Shown in pieces: positions 36,302 to 44,367 of a DNA stretch of 64,000 nucleotides. Numbering within the stretch: position 1 is the stretch's first letter; the number at the start of each line of letters is the position of its first letter. The position numbers and the translations under genes were made by a program. Below the pieces are notes generated by a model. It saw only the letters and a program-made list of their open reading frames with translations. It ran no database searches and was not told the origin of the DNA. Origin of the DNA: a virus; IMG/VR virus record IMGVR_UViG_3300009514_000014, positions 1-64,000 of that record. One strand, given 5' to 3'.

Positions 36302-36381
36302 GCTCGGCCCCCTTACGTTGGAGGGGGGGATTGCGCAGCCTAGCTGCACGATTTCACATGGTTCGAATCCATGGCCGGGCG
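36302..36381 (+). tRNA. tRNA-like gene with CUA in the anticodon loop
   Basis: Acceptor GCTCGGC/GCCGGGC pairs 7 of 7, D-stem CCCC/GGGG, T-arm CATGG/CCATG. The anticodon region GCGCA-GCCTAGC-TGCAC centres on CTA, complementary to UAG, with one stem mismatch. Position 33 is C. It could be an amber suppressor, or a non-decoding tRNA-like RNA. Confidence 0.5.
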
Positions 36382-36386
36382 CCAAT

Positions 36387-36462
36387 GCGGGAATAGCTCA
36401 GTTGGCAGAGCGCCGTGGACTACGGCTCCCGGAGGTCGGAGGTTCGATCCCTCCTTCCCGCA
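36387..36462 (+). tRNA. tRNA-like gene with enlarged anticodon loop
   Basis: Acceptor GCGGGAA/TTCCCGC, D-arm GCTC/GAGC and T-arm GGAGG/CCTCC are canonical. The anticodon region CCGTG...CCCGG leaves a 10-nt loop, which can also fold as GCCGT-GGACT-ACGGC. Identity unknown. Confidence 0.55.
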
Positions 36463-36473
36463 TCGAGTATTAC

Positions 36474-36621
36474 AGGGGGGTAGCTGAGAGCATCAATTGC
36501 CGCCATGCAGCCGGCTGTGTGTCGGAGGTGGGCCAGCGACCGGAGGCAGAAGCTCACGGGGGGTTAACACCCTGTTTGTGGAAATCATCGGGAGACGGAG
36601 GTTCGAACCCTTCCCCCCCTA
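36474..36621 (+). other. tRNA ends with about 75-nt insertion
   Basis: Acceptor AGGGGGG/CCCCCCT pairs 7 of 7 and a T-arm GGAGG TTCGAAC CCTTC is present, but the ends are 148 nt apart. D and anticodon arms cannot be placed with confidence. Confidence 0.4.
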
Positions 36622-36626
36622 TTTAT

Positions 36627-36765
36627 GGCGCGGTAGCTCAGAATGGGCTTGCATTGTTGGCGGTGAAACTGGTACCAGTGGATCTGCGGAATGCGATGCA
36701 AGACTCCAGGCCAGAGCGTCGACCCCCAAGGTCGAAGGTCGGATGTTCGACTCATCCCCGCGCCG
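36627..36765 (+). tRNA. tRNA with ~65-nt insertion in the D-loop
   Basis: Acceptor GGCGCGG/CCGCGCC pairs 7 of 7, D-stem GCTC (36636-36639)/GAGC (36714-36717), anticodon stem TCGAC/GTCGA with loop CCCCAAG, T-arm GGATG/CATCC. The D-loop is 74 nt long; its insert is closed by CTTGCAT/ATGCAAG and contains a 12-bp palindrome ACTGGTACCAGT. CCA lies in the anticodon position but position 33 is C. Confidence 0.6.
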
Positions 36766-36770
36766 CTTGT

Positions 36771-36840
36771 GCATCGGTCCCGAGGAGGGCCTGTCAGGTT
36801 ACGGCTCTGACGGTGCCGGGTTCGAGTCCCGGCCTTTGCG
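36771..36840 (+). tRNA. Aberrant tRNA-like gene with 9-nt anticodon loop
   Basis: T-arm CCGGG/CCCGG and anticodon stem GTCAG/CTGAC are perfect, but the loop GTTACGGCT has nine bases and the acceptor GCATCGG/CCTTTGC has two mismatches. Confidence 0.5.
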
Positions 36841-36991
36841 TATCCAACCCCGTCTTGATGCTGTCATACACCCGACGTTCGGCATCGGGCATCGCTTCGA
36901 TGTGGCGCTTGTAACGATGGTCACGACATAGCTGGCACCTGCAGGGATAGCTTAGGTGCGTGCTTTCTCGGCAAATGTTCGGGCTCGGCAT
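36794..36991 (-). CDS. Small Cys-containing protein
   Basis: 65 residues. CRCQLCRDHRYKRHIEAM with ERRVYDSIKTGLD reads like a genuine small zinc-knuckle protein, but its C-terminal end is antisense to the 36771 tRNA-like gene, so the true extent is uncertain. Confidence 0.4.
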   Translation of the reverse strand: MPSPNICRESTHLSYPCRCQLCRDHRYKRHIEAMPDAERRVYDSIKTGLDTQRPGLEPGTVRAVT

Positions 36992-36994
36992 CGG

Positions 36995-37714
36995 CTATTT
37001 CTTGCTGTTCTTCTTTGAGGCCATATCCAAGCTATCGGGTAGTTGTTGAATCTTGGTGATTGGTTGCGTGGTTGGCATGGCCCTCCGCTCGAGCCTTTTA
37101 CGATGCTTGCGCTCCGCTCTCAGCTTCCGTGCCGACGCGATTACCGCTTTGCGACTGGCGATCATGTCGGCCGCGACAGCCTTGGGTACGCGCAGGCATT
37201 TGGCGCCGACGCGCACACGACCCGTCAGGCACTTCGGTGGTGCCGCCACGTCCTCCACTGCAGCTGGGGCAGCAGGCTTGACCTTCACTGCGTCGAGCTT
37301 CTTGTGTAAAGCCTCGAGCTCGGCCTGAAGTTGCATGGACGTCCTCGCCTCCTGCTTGGCCTGTTGGGCGACCTGCCACAGCTGCAGGGAGTTGAGCACC
37401 TTGGCCATCTGATTCTGCTGCCGACGAAGAGTGTCGTAGACCTTGTCCGACTTCACTTCAGCCTGAGCGGCCTGATGTTGCGCGTCGGGGTCGCCCTTGA
37501 TCAGACCGTACCACGCGGCTCCTGCCGACGAGATAGAGCCGATTAGCACCGTCGCGATGCCGACCCATCGCGGCAGTTTGCGGCCGTTGCCGGCAGGTGC
37601 AGTTGCGCCTTCCGCCTTGATGTCCTCTGGGGCATCTTCGGTCGGCACGTTTTGGATTGGGGCCCCGGAGGTTTCCGGGGTCTCGTCAACGGCAGGATCG
37701 GTCGTGTCGCTCAT
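36995..37714 (-). CDS. Membrane protein with coiled coil
   Basis: 239 residues from ATG at 37714. An acidic, Pro-rich N-terminus, one transmembrane helix (WVGIATVLIGSISSAGAAWYG), a long Gln/Ala/Leu coiled coil and a very basic C-terminus. The layout resembles phage inner-membrane structural or lysis accessory proteins. Function unknown. Confidence 0.6.
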   Translation of the reverse strand: MSDTTDPAVDETPETSGAPIQNVPTEDAPEDIKAEGATAPAGNGRKLPRWVGIATVLIGSISSAGAAWYGLIKGDPDAQHQAAQAEVKSDKVYDTLRRQQNQMAKVLNSLQLWQVAQQAKQEARTSMQLQAELEALHKKLDAVKVKPAAPAAVEDVAAPPKCLTGRVRVGAKCLRVPKAVAADMIASRKAVIASARKLRAERKHRKRLERRAMPTTQPITKIQQLPDSLDMASKKNSKK

Positions 37715-37751
37715 GGTTGCCTCCAAGTTATTGAAGGCGAGAGTGTAACAT

Positions 37752-38036
37752 CTACTCGGTAGATGAGGCGACCAAAGGCGTCACGCCTCGTTGTCGCGTG
37801 GTTGAGGTAAGAGCGGCAACGCTGCGGTGCACAGCTGAGCCTCCACCTCGCCGGGCGATCTCGTTGCGCGCGACGTCGACTTCTTGCTGCAGCGCGGCCA
37901 GGATGGTCTCGGCCCGCTGCATGTTACGCAAAGCGATCTGGACTTTAGCTCGACGGTCTTGAAGATGGGCACGCAGCTCTTCGTCGCCAAGACTCCCTAC
38001 CATACTGCCCCCATTTGCTCGTGCTGGCATCGTCAT
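37752..38036 (-). CDS. Hypothetical helical protein
   Basis: 94 residues. Residues 18-62 form a coiled-coil-like helix (AHLQDRRAKVQIALRNMQRA). Function unknown. Confidence 0.6.
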   Translation of the reverse strand: MTMPARANGGSMVGSLGDEELRAHLQDRRAKVQIALRNMQRAETILAALQQEVDVARNEIARRGGGSAVHRSVAALTSTTRQRGVTPLVASSTE

Positions 38037-38294
38037 TTACGTCTCCTTCGCCTGGGTTGACTTGCGTTGCTGAAACGTCTTGATCATCACTAGGGTATTT
38101 TGTGGGGCCTCGCTTGACAAGTATTTATGTAACCGATCTTGCGCCAAATGCGCTCCAGCGTCGATTACGTCCCCGTCTACCACTTCGACGTTGAACCCCA
38201 ATTTTAGCAGCTGTTCGCTAATTAACATGGCCATGTGGGTCTTGCCTGACCCGGAACCACCCTTGATTTCGATGGCTAATGTCTGCTTTTTCAT
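38037..38294 (-). CDS. Small P-loop ATP-binding protein
   Basis: 85 residues, beginning AIEIKGGSGSGKTHMAMLIS, a perfect Walker A motif, then VEVVDGDVI as a possible Walker B strand. It is far shorter than normal P-loop kinases, so it is either a minimal NTP-binding protein or a truncated kinase. Confidence 0.65.
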   Translation of the reverse strand: MKKQTLAIEIKGGSGSGKTHMAMLISEQLLKLGFNVEVVDGDVIDAGAHLAQDRLHKYLSSEAPQNTLVMIKTFQQRKSTQAKET

Positions 38295-38662
38295 GGGCGC
38301 TGGCTTACTGGCCGCACAAGCGCTTCGACACCGATACCGTGGTGAGCGCCGATGTCCGCCTCCACCAACTCGTCGAGAACTTTGACGTCCTCGACATACA
38401 ACTCAACGCTTTCCGTCATCCCGATTACGGTCCCTGGAGCGTCGCTGAGGCTCACGATCAGACCACCCGAGCCGTCGTGTCGTCGAGGCGTGACAGTGAG
38501 TTGAATGCGCATCGAGTCCTGCATCACCACGACGCCGCGCGACACCTGCGCGTCGACAGGCACATGCAGCGGCGCGCTGAACAGACGCGCATCGACAGTG
38601 ACAGACTGCGTCGGCGACGCCATCATCCGGGAGGGCTCACCCACTCCGAGTGTGTTTTGCAT
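38291..38662 (-). CDS. Hypothetical protein
   Basis: 123 residues, beta-rich centre (MRIQLTVTPRRHDGSGGLIV), acidic C-terminus. First gene after the 38740-38790 promoter; overlaps the P-loop gene by 4 bases. Function unknown. Confidence 0.6.
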   Translation of the reverse strand: MQNTLGVGEPSRMMASPTQSVTVDARLFSAPLHVPVDAQVSRGVVVMQDSMRIQLTVTPRRHDGSGGLIVSLSDAPGTVIGMTESVELYVEDVKVLDELVEADIGAHHGIGVEALVRPVSQRP

Positions 38663-38741
38663 TGGTCTAGCCTTTCAGTTGGCACCGAACGAAAGCACTC
38701 GGTCGGTGGGTTATATAGGTGTAGACAGCAACCCGCCCGCA

Positions 38742-38780
38742 CCAGCCATTGAGGATACAAACAGAATAAAATACTGTCAA
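38742..38780 (-). promoter_or_regulatory. Near-consensus leftward promoter
   Basis: On the minus strand TTGACA and TATCCT are separated by 17 bp in an AT-rich stretch. It drives the operon starting at 38662. Confidence 0.75.
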
Positions 38781-38787
38781 TAGGTGT

Positions 38788-39456
38788 TTAGGATAATCTG
38801 CGATTCTTTCCGATGTGCGCTTGTTCTTGCTTGGCGATCTCCGCGTCACGTTCCGCATCCTCACCGGTTTGACGGAACCAGTAGATGGATGGTGAAAGCA
38901 AGTCGTCGCTCACGCCATCAGCCCATTCGTCCTCGTCTCCGCGCGCCCATGCTGGTTTTTTGAAGGTGCAGCCATCGGGTTTGATGTGCATAGAACCCGT
39001 TTCCGGGTCGTACGATTCGATGGTTGCCGGTTGGTCATTGTAGTAGATAGTTCGACCCACAAGGTCAGCATCACCCTTACGCAAGTCTGCCGGATGCTCG
39101 TCGAGCTTCATCAACACGTCTGGTAGGCGACGCAAAAGAGCGTCGGCAGAGCGTGCCCCTTCGACGTAGACTAGCTTGTCGTCGTAGTACATGTTGGCGA
39201 CGCAAGACTTGCGAACTTCGTTGCCGGATAGTTCGGATCGCTTCAAGTAGTTGCTCTCCTTGATGTCGATTCGCAAGCACGTACGGTGGCCGTCGAAGCC
39301 TTCAATGGAGCCATCAGGCCAACGTGCGTAGACTGTGTTGGCGGAGCGGGAGTGCGGGTGCTCGCCGAAGATGAGCTCCACGACCTCGCCTTCGACTTTG
39401 GTGGTGGCAAATGGCTTTTCTTTGGCGCTATTGCCTACTCCCCATTGTTCTGACAT
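38788..39456 (-). CDS. Hypothetical protein
   Basis: 222 residues. Beta-rich N-terminal half (VEGEVVELIFGEHPHSR; YARWPDGSIEGFDGHRT) and an acidic C-terminal tail. Preceded by a plausible ribosome site. Function unknown. Confidence 0.65.
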   Translation of the reverse strand: MSEQWGVGNSAKEKPFATTKVEGEVVELIFGEHPHSRSANTVYARWPDGSIEGFDGHRTCLRIDIKESNYLKRSELSGNEVRKSCVANMYYDDKLVYVEGARSADALLRRLPDVLMKLDEHPADLRKGDADLVGRTIYYNDQPATIESYDPETGSMHIKPDGCTFKKPAWARGDEDEWADGVSDDLLSPSIYWFRQTGEDAERDAEIAKQEQAHIGKNRRLS

Positions 39457-39492
39457 AGTTCACCTCTTTGACTTGCTCAGGAGAATAGCACG

Positions 39493-39729
39493 ATGAAGAA
39501 ACTAATTGGACTACTGGCAATCCTGCCGTTGGTGCTTTTTGTCGCCTGTGGTGATGATGTCACCCCTACGACTGACGCAGCTCTGGTTATGGAAGCCAGT
39601 ATCGTCGAGGCCGGTTCGGATGCGGTTGGCTCCGATGCCGTCACGGTCGATGCAGCTGCAATCAAACCTGACGTTGTGGTTGTCGCACCGGATGCGGCGC
39701 CTGCCGACGCGGCCCCCGCTACAGACTAA
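39493..39729 (+). CDS. Asp/Ala-rich lipoprotein
   Basis: 78 residues, the only rightward gene between 37 and 49 kb. Lipoprotein signal with lipobox FVAC (Cys19) followed by GDD and a low-complexity Asp/Ala/Val tail (SDAVGSDAVTVDAAA; PDAAPADAAPATD). This style is characteristic of many Myxococcota lipoproteins, from general familiarity. It would be anchored in a membrane with a flexible acidic tail; superinfection exclusion is one possible role. Confidence 0.7.
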   Translation: MKKLIGLLAILPLVLFVACGDDVTPTTDAALVMEASIVEAGSDAVGSDAVTVDAAAIKPDVVVVAPDAAPADAAPATD

Positions 39730-40375
39730 TCGGATCATCACCGTCGTCGGAGACTGCCTTCAGCTCTCCGGCGGCAGGTTCTTTCTCTACTTCCGGTACG
39801 TCGAGGGCTCTCAGCGCTCCGTCCGGAAATCTGAAGTCTAAGTACTCCCCCAGATAGTCCAAGATTGATTTCTTGAAGCCGCGTAAGTCATCGGGCGCTC
39901 CACGCACCATACCGGCCGGTGAGAACTGCGAGTGGCGAAATCGACTTGTGAACACGTGCAGAGGTACACCGTGTTGCAGGGCGATCGACACGGTGTAGGT
40001 CAGCGCATTCATGATTCCAGAGATGAATGAGCCCGGCTTGCTCATGTTCAGGAAGAGCTCACCGAGTCTTCCATCGGGGTACAAGCCCATGGTCAGGTAG
40101 CCTTTGGCGATCTCTTTTTCGTCCACCAGCTCAAAGCAATGCGTGAATGATTGACGCTCGCCTGGCAACCGCCAGCGATGGGGTGCGCTGGTTGGCAATT
40201 TGGTTTTGGCGATCACCTTCTCTCGAATGAATGTCTCCCAGGCAATCAGACGCTCACGTGTGGCTTCGGTTGCGGCAATTGGCGTACCGGTCCCACTGGC
40301 TTTTTGGGCTGCGTCGAACAGCTCGACGAGTTCGGCCACCGATGGGATGTTTTCTTCAGCTAGTTTGGTGGACAT
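39719..40375 (-). CDS. TSCPD/ribonucleotide-reductase-tail-like protein
   Basis: 218 residues from ATG at 40375. The segment GYLTMGLYPDGRLGELFLNM and SGIMNALTYTVSIALQHGVP, then LHVFTSRFRHSQFSPAGMV, resembles the conserved small domain found at the C-terminus of B12-dependent ribonucleotide reductases and as stand-alone phage proteins. It lies next to the deoxynucleoside kinase gene with a one-base overlap. Function inferred only as nucleotide-related. Confidence 0.6.
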   Translation of the reverse strand: MSTKLAEENIPSVAELVELFDAAQKASGTGTPIAATEATRERLIAWETFIREKVIAKTKLPTSAPHRWRLPGERQSFTHCFELVDEKEIAKGYLTMGLYPDGRLGELFLNMSKPGSFISGIMNALTYTVSIALQHGVPLHVFTSRFRHSQFSPAGMVRGAPDDLRGFKKSILDYLGEYLDFRFPDGALRALDVPEVEKEPAAGELKAVSDDGDDPISL

Positions 40376-41043
40376 TATCGAAGCTCGATGCAGGACTCTT
40401 TGAGCATGTCCGCTGTTCGGTCCCACTCTTGGTCGTTTACGGTGCGAGGATCCCAAGGTACGACCAAGACGTTGACAGCATGCGACCAAGGAAACAAAGC
40501 TGTTTTTGCTTCTTTGATCAATCGCTGGTAGCCGTCGTGAATCATTTGGAGGTAGGCCAACGTTATGCCCTGCTCTTGCGGTCGATTGCGCTCTTTGATG
40601 CGTTCGAGGCAGGTCTCAGGGCGAGCGTTGAGGTAGACGAGAGTCGTAGGCGGAAAGAGCACAAGTGACATATTGCGCACTGCAGACTGGTAGATCTCCC
40701 ACTCCTTTTTGTGCATGGCGCCAGTCTCGGCGAGTGCCCGTGCGAACACGAGATCGCCCCACAGACTTCGATCGAGGATGGCGCCAGCGTAGCCGCCATC
40801 AACGAGAGTCTCGGCTGCGGCAGACATCTGCATGGCCCAGTGACGGTGGAGCATTTCCATCTGGAACGGGAATGACCAACGCATGTAGTCGTCGTAGAAG
40901 AGCTGCAAGAGTTCGTGGTCAACCGGCTCTTCGAGTAAACGCAACCCCAGACGCTTTGCCAGCTTCTTGCTGGCGGTACTTTTGCCTGTGCCAATGTTGC
41001 CCTCGACGATGATCAACGCTTTGCCGCGACTAGCCGTCACCAT
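40375..41043 (-). CDS. Deoxynucleoside kinase
   Basis: 222 residues. VEGNIGTGKSTASKKLA is the P-loop, LLEEPV and RW..QMEMLHRH follow the dNK order, DRSLWGDLVFA is the DRS motif, and RPETCLERIKERNRPQEQGI is the lid. Matches the PF01712 family. It phosphorylates deoxynucleosides to supply dNTPs for replication; which base it prefers cannot be read from sequence. Confidence 0.88.
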   Translation of the reverse strand: MVTASRGKALIIVEGNIGTGKSTASKKLAKRLGLRLLEEPVDHELLQLFYDDYMRWSFPFQMEMLHRHWAMQMSAAAETLVDGGYAGAILDRSLWGDLVFARALAETGAMHKKEWEIYQSAVRNMSLVLFPPTTLVYLNARPETCLERIKERNRPQEQGITLAYLQMIHDGYQRLIKEAKTALFPWSHAVNVLVVPWDPRTVNDQEWDRTADMLKESCIELR

Positions 41044-41056
41044 ACAGTCCTCGCTC

Positions 41057-41401
41057 TCAATAGGAAAAGTGGTTGGGGAATCTTTCGATCAAATAATTCA
41101 TTAGAAGATATGTGTGGCAAAACTTTCCGTCTCGGCAGTAACAGAGGAATGTCAGAACTCCACTGGGTTGTGTGCTTAGCGCCCCGAAACGGTAGAGCTC
41201 GGCGTACAAATCTTCCGGTATCCCAGCCAAAATTTCTAGGTATTTTTTCGTGTAAGTACCGTCGGAGATCGTGTTTGTTTTGTGTGCCCGTATCATGTCC
41301 CAGGTGGGGGCAAAAACGAGGCCAAGTCCCTCACCTGATTTGCGGGTGACGTCGAGTCCGTTGTCGGTGCGATTGATGGCGGCGCGGGTGAGTCTGATCA
41401 T
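41057..41401 (-). CDS. DUF488-like protein
   Basis: 114 residues. LTFLCYCRDGKFCHTYLLMN followed by YLIERFP resembles the C-terminal cysteine-containing helix of DUF488-like proteins common in phages. Function unknown. Confidence 0.6.
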   Translation of the reverse strand: MIRLTRAAINRTDNGLDVTRKSGEGLGLVFAPTWDMIRAHKTNTISDGTYTKKYLEILAGIPEDLYAELYRFGALSTQPSGVLTFLCYCRDGKFCHTYLLMNYLIERFPNHFSY

Positions 41402-41796
41402 GTTCTAGAGTGCAGAGTGAATTTCTTGAGGAACTCCTGCTCCTCGCGCACAAAGACTTGGCCGGGGTGCACGTACTGGCTGTAGACCACGACACGTAAC
41501 CCGTCGCGCTCGTTGGTGCAATCAAATCCAATGGTGTGCACGCTGTAGACCACTCCAGATTTGTCGTGCGTGTAGAGTTTGCCGTCCACCTGCTTTTTGT
41601 GTGAGTAGCACTTGCGGACTGTGGGCTCTTCCACTGGCTGCACGATTACTCCTAACTCGCTGCTACCGACAGGATCGTTAACGCCTTGAGCGACGAGCTC
41701 TTGCTCATGCATCTCTTTGGGGCAATCGGGTGCGCAGCCGCGATAAGCGGTTCCGCATTCTGCTGTATGATTCATGTGCCATTTATCGGATTCCAT
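41398..41796 (-). CDS. DUF1653-like protein
   Basis: 132 residues from ATG at 41796. The C-terminal part (YSHKKQVDGKLYTHDKSGVV; LRVVVYSQYVHPGQVFVREE; FLKKF) matches the short DUF1653 pattern. The N-terminal CAPDC cysteines may bind metal. Role unknown. Confidence 0.6.
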   Translation of the reverse strand: MESDKWHMNHTAECGTAYRGCAPDCPKEMHEQELVAQGVNDPVGSSELGVIVQPVEEPTVRKCYSHKKQVDGKLYTHDKSGVVYSVHTIGFDCTNERDGLRVVVYSQYVHPGQVFVREEQEFLKKFTLHSRT

Positions 41797-42323
41797 ATTG
41801 TCTCCTCTTCGGTCGGCTGGCCGTCGATTGGATCCCAGTAGCAATTGCGGTCCATCAACCACACGGGGATGCCCAATGAGGCCGCGACACGCATTGCGTG
41901 ACCGGTCCCACTCCAACCTGGTTTGTGGTAGCTAGGGAAGGCGTAGACGCAGCTCACGGGCTTATCAAAGCGCATGACGATCATCGCGTTGCGAATCATC
42001 AAACGGCGCACACCTTGTCCTAAGTGGTCCCAGGCCGAGTGCGCGTTTTTTGCTGCTTCGATGTGGGCAGGAGTTGCCTGGTTTGCCGTCCAGTACTGTT
42101 GACCGACAGGCATCTTTGCCCGCTCGTAGTTGGCCCAGGGCAGGTAAAGCTCGACTGTGCCGTGAACTCGTGCGCCCTTGGCGAACGCCTGGTCGCAGCC
42201 GATGGCGTTTCCGCTTGTCAGCGTTATATTGGCCTGCACGATTCGTGTAGCCATGTCCGAGATGAAGGCCTGTTGAAGGGCCGTCAGCTCGCGACGACCG
42301 ATTCCGGCTACATAGCGGTCCAC
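41772..42323 (-). CDS. SLOG/DprA-like Rossmann protein
   Basis: 183 residues. YVAGIGRRE, then ISDMATRIVQANITLTSGNA followed by IGCDQAFAKGA, is the DprA/LOG nucleotide-binding core, and a C-terminal strand GIPVWLMD completes it. SLOG proteins bind nucleotides or their derivatives in signalling and defence, or ssDNA in DprA. Which applies here is unknown. Confidence 0.7.
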   Translation of the reverse strand: MDRYVAGIGRRELTALQQAFISDMATRIVQANITLTSGNAIGCDQAFAKGARVHGTVELYLPWANYERAKMPVGQQYWTANQATPAHIEAAKNAHSAWDHLGQGVRRLMIRNAMIVMRFDKPVSCVYAFPSYHKPGWSGTGHAMRVAASLGIPVWLMDRNCYWDPIDGQPTEEETIWNPINGT

Positions 42324-42916
42324 TTGTATACCTTGCGCAGTCGTTTGGCGTCAGCATCGGTCAATTCTTGTGGTCGCTTGTTGATTTGTTCATGCATGAT
42401 TGATGTTGATTTGTCGTCATGCGCCAACCCGACACCATGTCCGAACTCGTGTTTGACGACTTTCGGATTGAACGAGTGATACTTACCGAGGCGAATTCGA
42501 CCGCCAACAATTCGTCCTTTTTCGTTCCAACGTAGTTCAGTGCTGCCGCCGTGTTCTGGTGCGGTGTCGACGACGTCAATCAGCAATGCACCGGAGAACT
42601 GCAATCCTTTGTCCCACATCTCGAGATACTTTGACCAGACGGCGCGCTCTGTTGGTGTGCCCAAGTCGTACAACGTACCGCATTGTGCATTGATCTCTCG
42701 TACGGTGGCGCGCAATGCGGCCAAGGTGGGGGTATCGATGTCTTCAGGGTAGTACCAGAATACAGGCGTACTCGGCCAACGGAGGTTGGCGCCGTTTTCG
42801 TCCTTCATGAAGCCTCGGTCTTGCTGGGTCCGCACGGCCCAAATGATGACGATAGGCACCCCGATCAAAAAGATGACGCCGAGAGATCCAAAGAGGATTT
42901 TGTTGAAGAGAGACAT
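42308..42916 (-). CDS. Membrane-anchored matrixin-like metalloprotease
   Basis: 202 residues from ATG at 42916 (42937 possible). An N-terminal transmembrane helix (KILFGSLGVIFLIGVPIVII) leads to a domain with KHEFGHGVGLAHDDKSTSIM: HExxHxxGxxH zinc site plus Met-turn (SIM), the metzincin/matrixin signature. The catalytic domain should face the periplasm. Short for the family but complete in its core. Possible targets are cell-envelope or surface proteins during entry or exit. Confidence 0.8.
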   Translation of the reverse strand: MSLFNKILFGSLGVIFLIGVPIVIIWAVRTQQDRGFMKDENGANLRWPSTPVFWYYPEDIDTPTLAALRATVREINAQCGTLYDLGTPTERAVWSKYLEMWDKGLQFSGALLIDVVDTAPEHGGSTELRWNEKGRIVGGRIRLGKYHSFNPKVVKHEFGHGVGLAHDDKSTSIMHEQINKRPQELTDADAKRLRKVYKWTAM

Positions 42917-42933
42917 TGCGGAAAAGAATTCAA

Positions 42934-43440
42934 TCATGAAGCACCTCCACCGGTATCATAACGCACGTGAACAAAAGAGGGGTGAGTCAAAATCGAGTGC
43001 AGCAGCGGCACAACGACGCCCTCCGCCAAGCCTCCGTTTCCGCAGCCGACTGAAGGTACGAGGATATAGCCGCCAGTGTGTTCGTCGCTCTCAGCATGCG
43101 CCTGCAGCTCTCTCAGGCTGCGTTCGATCAGTCGGAGGCATGCAGGCTGTTGCCACGACCTGTATGGCTGTTCGAGGTTCAGCGGCTTCACAGGCAACAG
43201 AATGATGTACTTCCCCCACTTGCCGCCAGGCATCATGCAAACTGGTGCCGAAGGGCCGTGTTGCTTGCAATACTGGCCATAGGACAATGCAGCCCAAGGC
43301 ATGCGACGGGTGAGCTGACGCGCGATGCCGGCCCCCATGACGTTCTTGCCGTCGGACAGTTTCCAACCGATGTTGGTGGGGACAACGATGCTGTCGTCTT
43401 TGCGGCTTAATTGCCAGATGTCTCCGACTACAGTTTCCAT
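42934..43440 (-). CDS. Macro domain protein
   Basis: 168 residues. METVVGDIWQ...IVVPTNIGWKLSDGKNVMGAGIARQ matches macro domains (GDI, N-x-G, G-x-G-x-A). It binds or hydrolyses ADP-ribose or related ligands. Phage macro domains have been linked to countering ADP-ribosylation or NAD-based defence; that use here is inferred. Confidence 0.82.
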   Translation of the reverse strand: METVVGDIWQLSRKDDSIVVPTNIGWKLSDGKNVMGAGIARQLTRRMPWAALSYGQYCKQHGPSAPVCMMPGGKWGKYIILLPVKPLNLEQPYRSWQQPACLRLIERSLRELQAHAESDEHTGGYILVPSVGCGNGGLAEGVVVPLLHSILTHPSFVHVRYDTGGGAS

Positions 43441-43443
43441 GAA

Positions 43444-44367
43444 CTAGCGCTGCTTTCCGTGTTTTATTGGTCGAAGCTCATTAGCGGCCATCTTGAATGC
43501 GAGAGTCTCTTCTAGATCGACACCTAAGCTCGCTGTCAGATCGAGTAGACGAATTAACGTATCGGCGAGCTCTTCGACAAAGTTGACGTAGATGGTGCAC
43601 TGATCTTCGCCAATTTGATCGGGGTCGCCTAGCTGCTCGGGCGACTCTTTGCACACACGCATGCAATGTGCAAGCGTAGTTGGCGTCAAGTGACGGTAAG
43701 CTTCCATCGCTTCGCCACAAAGTTCGCCAACGATCAGTGCCATCTTCTCCGGTACATTCATCCAGTCCGTCGTGAACTGTTTGGACTCGCGATACTTGGC
43801 GATCTGGTCGGCAAGGTGAGAGAGAGAAGCCGGACCTTGAAGTAAGCGACTGTAAAGAATAGTGAGCGTTTCTGTCCGCGACGGTATCTTGTTTGGGTTG
43901 GAGTTGTCTTTTGCGATCCCTGCACGGACATTTTCGATTTGTTCTTGCGGCTTCAACACGGGTACGATCGCGCGCTTCTGTGCTTTTTCTTCAAGATCGG
44001 CGACTAATTCGGTGAAGGCGATCTCGTCCGATTTAGATTGCATGCTGCAGTATCGGGCGTAGTGGAGGCATTTATGATGCTCCACCATGTCATGCAGGTA
44101 GCTTTTGGCCATTCGTAGGGTGTCACTGACACCTTTGCCACTACGTTTGGTCCACAAAAACTCGGCAAAGAATTCGCAATGCGAGCATCCGGCGACTACT
44201 CTTCGCCAATCGTTAGCTTCGGTCTCGAATGTCGCCGGAGGAGCTGGGGGCCCATCTTCACCCCAAAACTGTGGGGCGGGGTTTAGTACACCGAGTGATA
44301 TGCCAGACGTGATGGCGAGCGCTTGCTGGTGCCACGTCAGACCGAGATGTTGGATGCGGCTTTTCAT
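43444..44367 (-). CDS. MazG-like protein with N-terminal extension
   Basis: 307 residues from ATG at 44367. The C-terminal 110 residues carry EKMALIVGELCGEAMEAYRH and NFVEELADTLIRLLDLTASL with LAFKMAANELRP, the MazG/dUTPase-like E-x-x-E and E-E-x-x-D metal site. The N-terminal 190 residues are helical with Cys/His and not recognised. Probable NTP pyrophosphohydrolase. Confidence 0.75.
   Translation of the reverse strand: MKSRIQHLGLTWHQQALAITSGISLGVLNPAPQFWGEDGPPAPPATFETEANDWRRVVAGCSHCEFFAEFLWTKRSGKGVSDTLRMAKSYLHDMVEHHKCLHYARYCSMQSKSDEIAFTELVADLEEKAQKRAIVPVLKPQEQIENVRAGIAKDNSNPNKIPSRTETLTILYSRLLQGPASLSHLADQIAKYRESKQFTTDWMNVPEKMALIVGELCGEAMEAYRHLTPTTLAHCMRVCKESPEQLGDPDQIGEDQCTIYVNFVEELADTLIRLLDLTASLGVDLEETLAFKMAANELRPIKHGKQR

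Noticed and set aside
36096-36914. 272-codon plus-strand ORF
   Set aside because: It runs straight through several tRNA-like genes and its peptide shows the typical translated T-arm motifs; judged a shadow.
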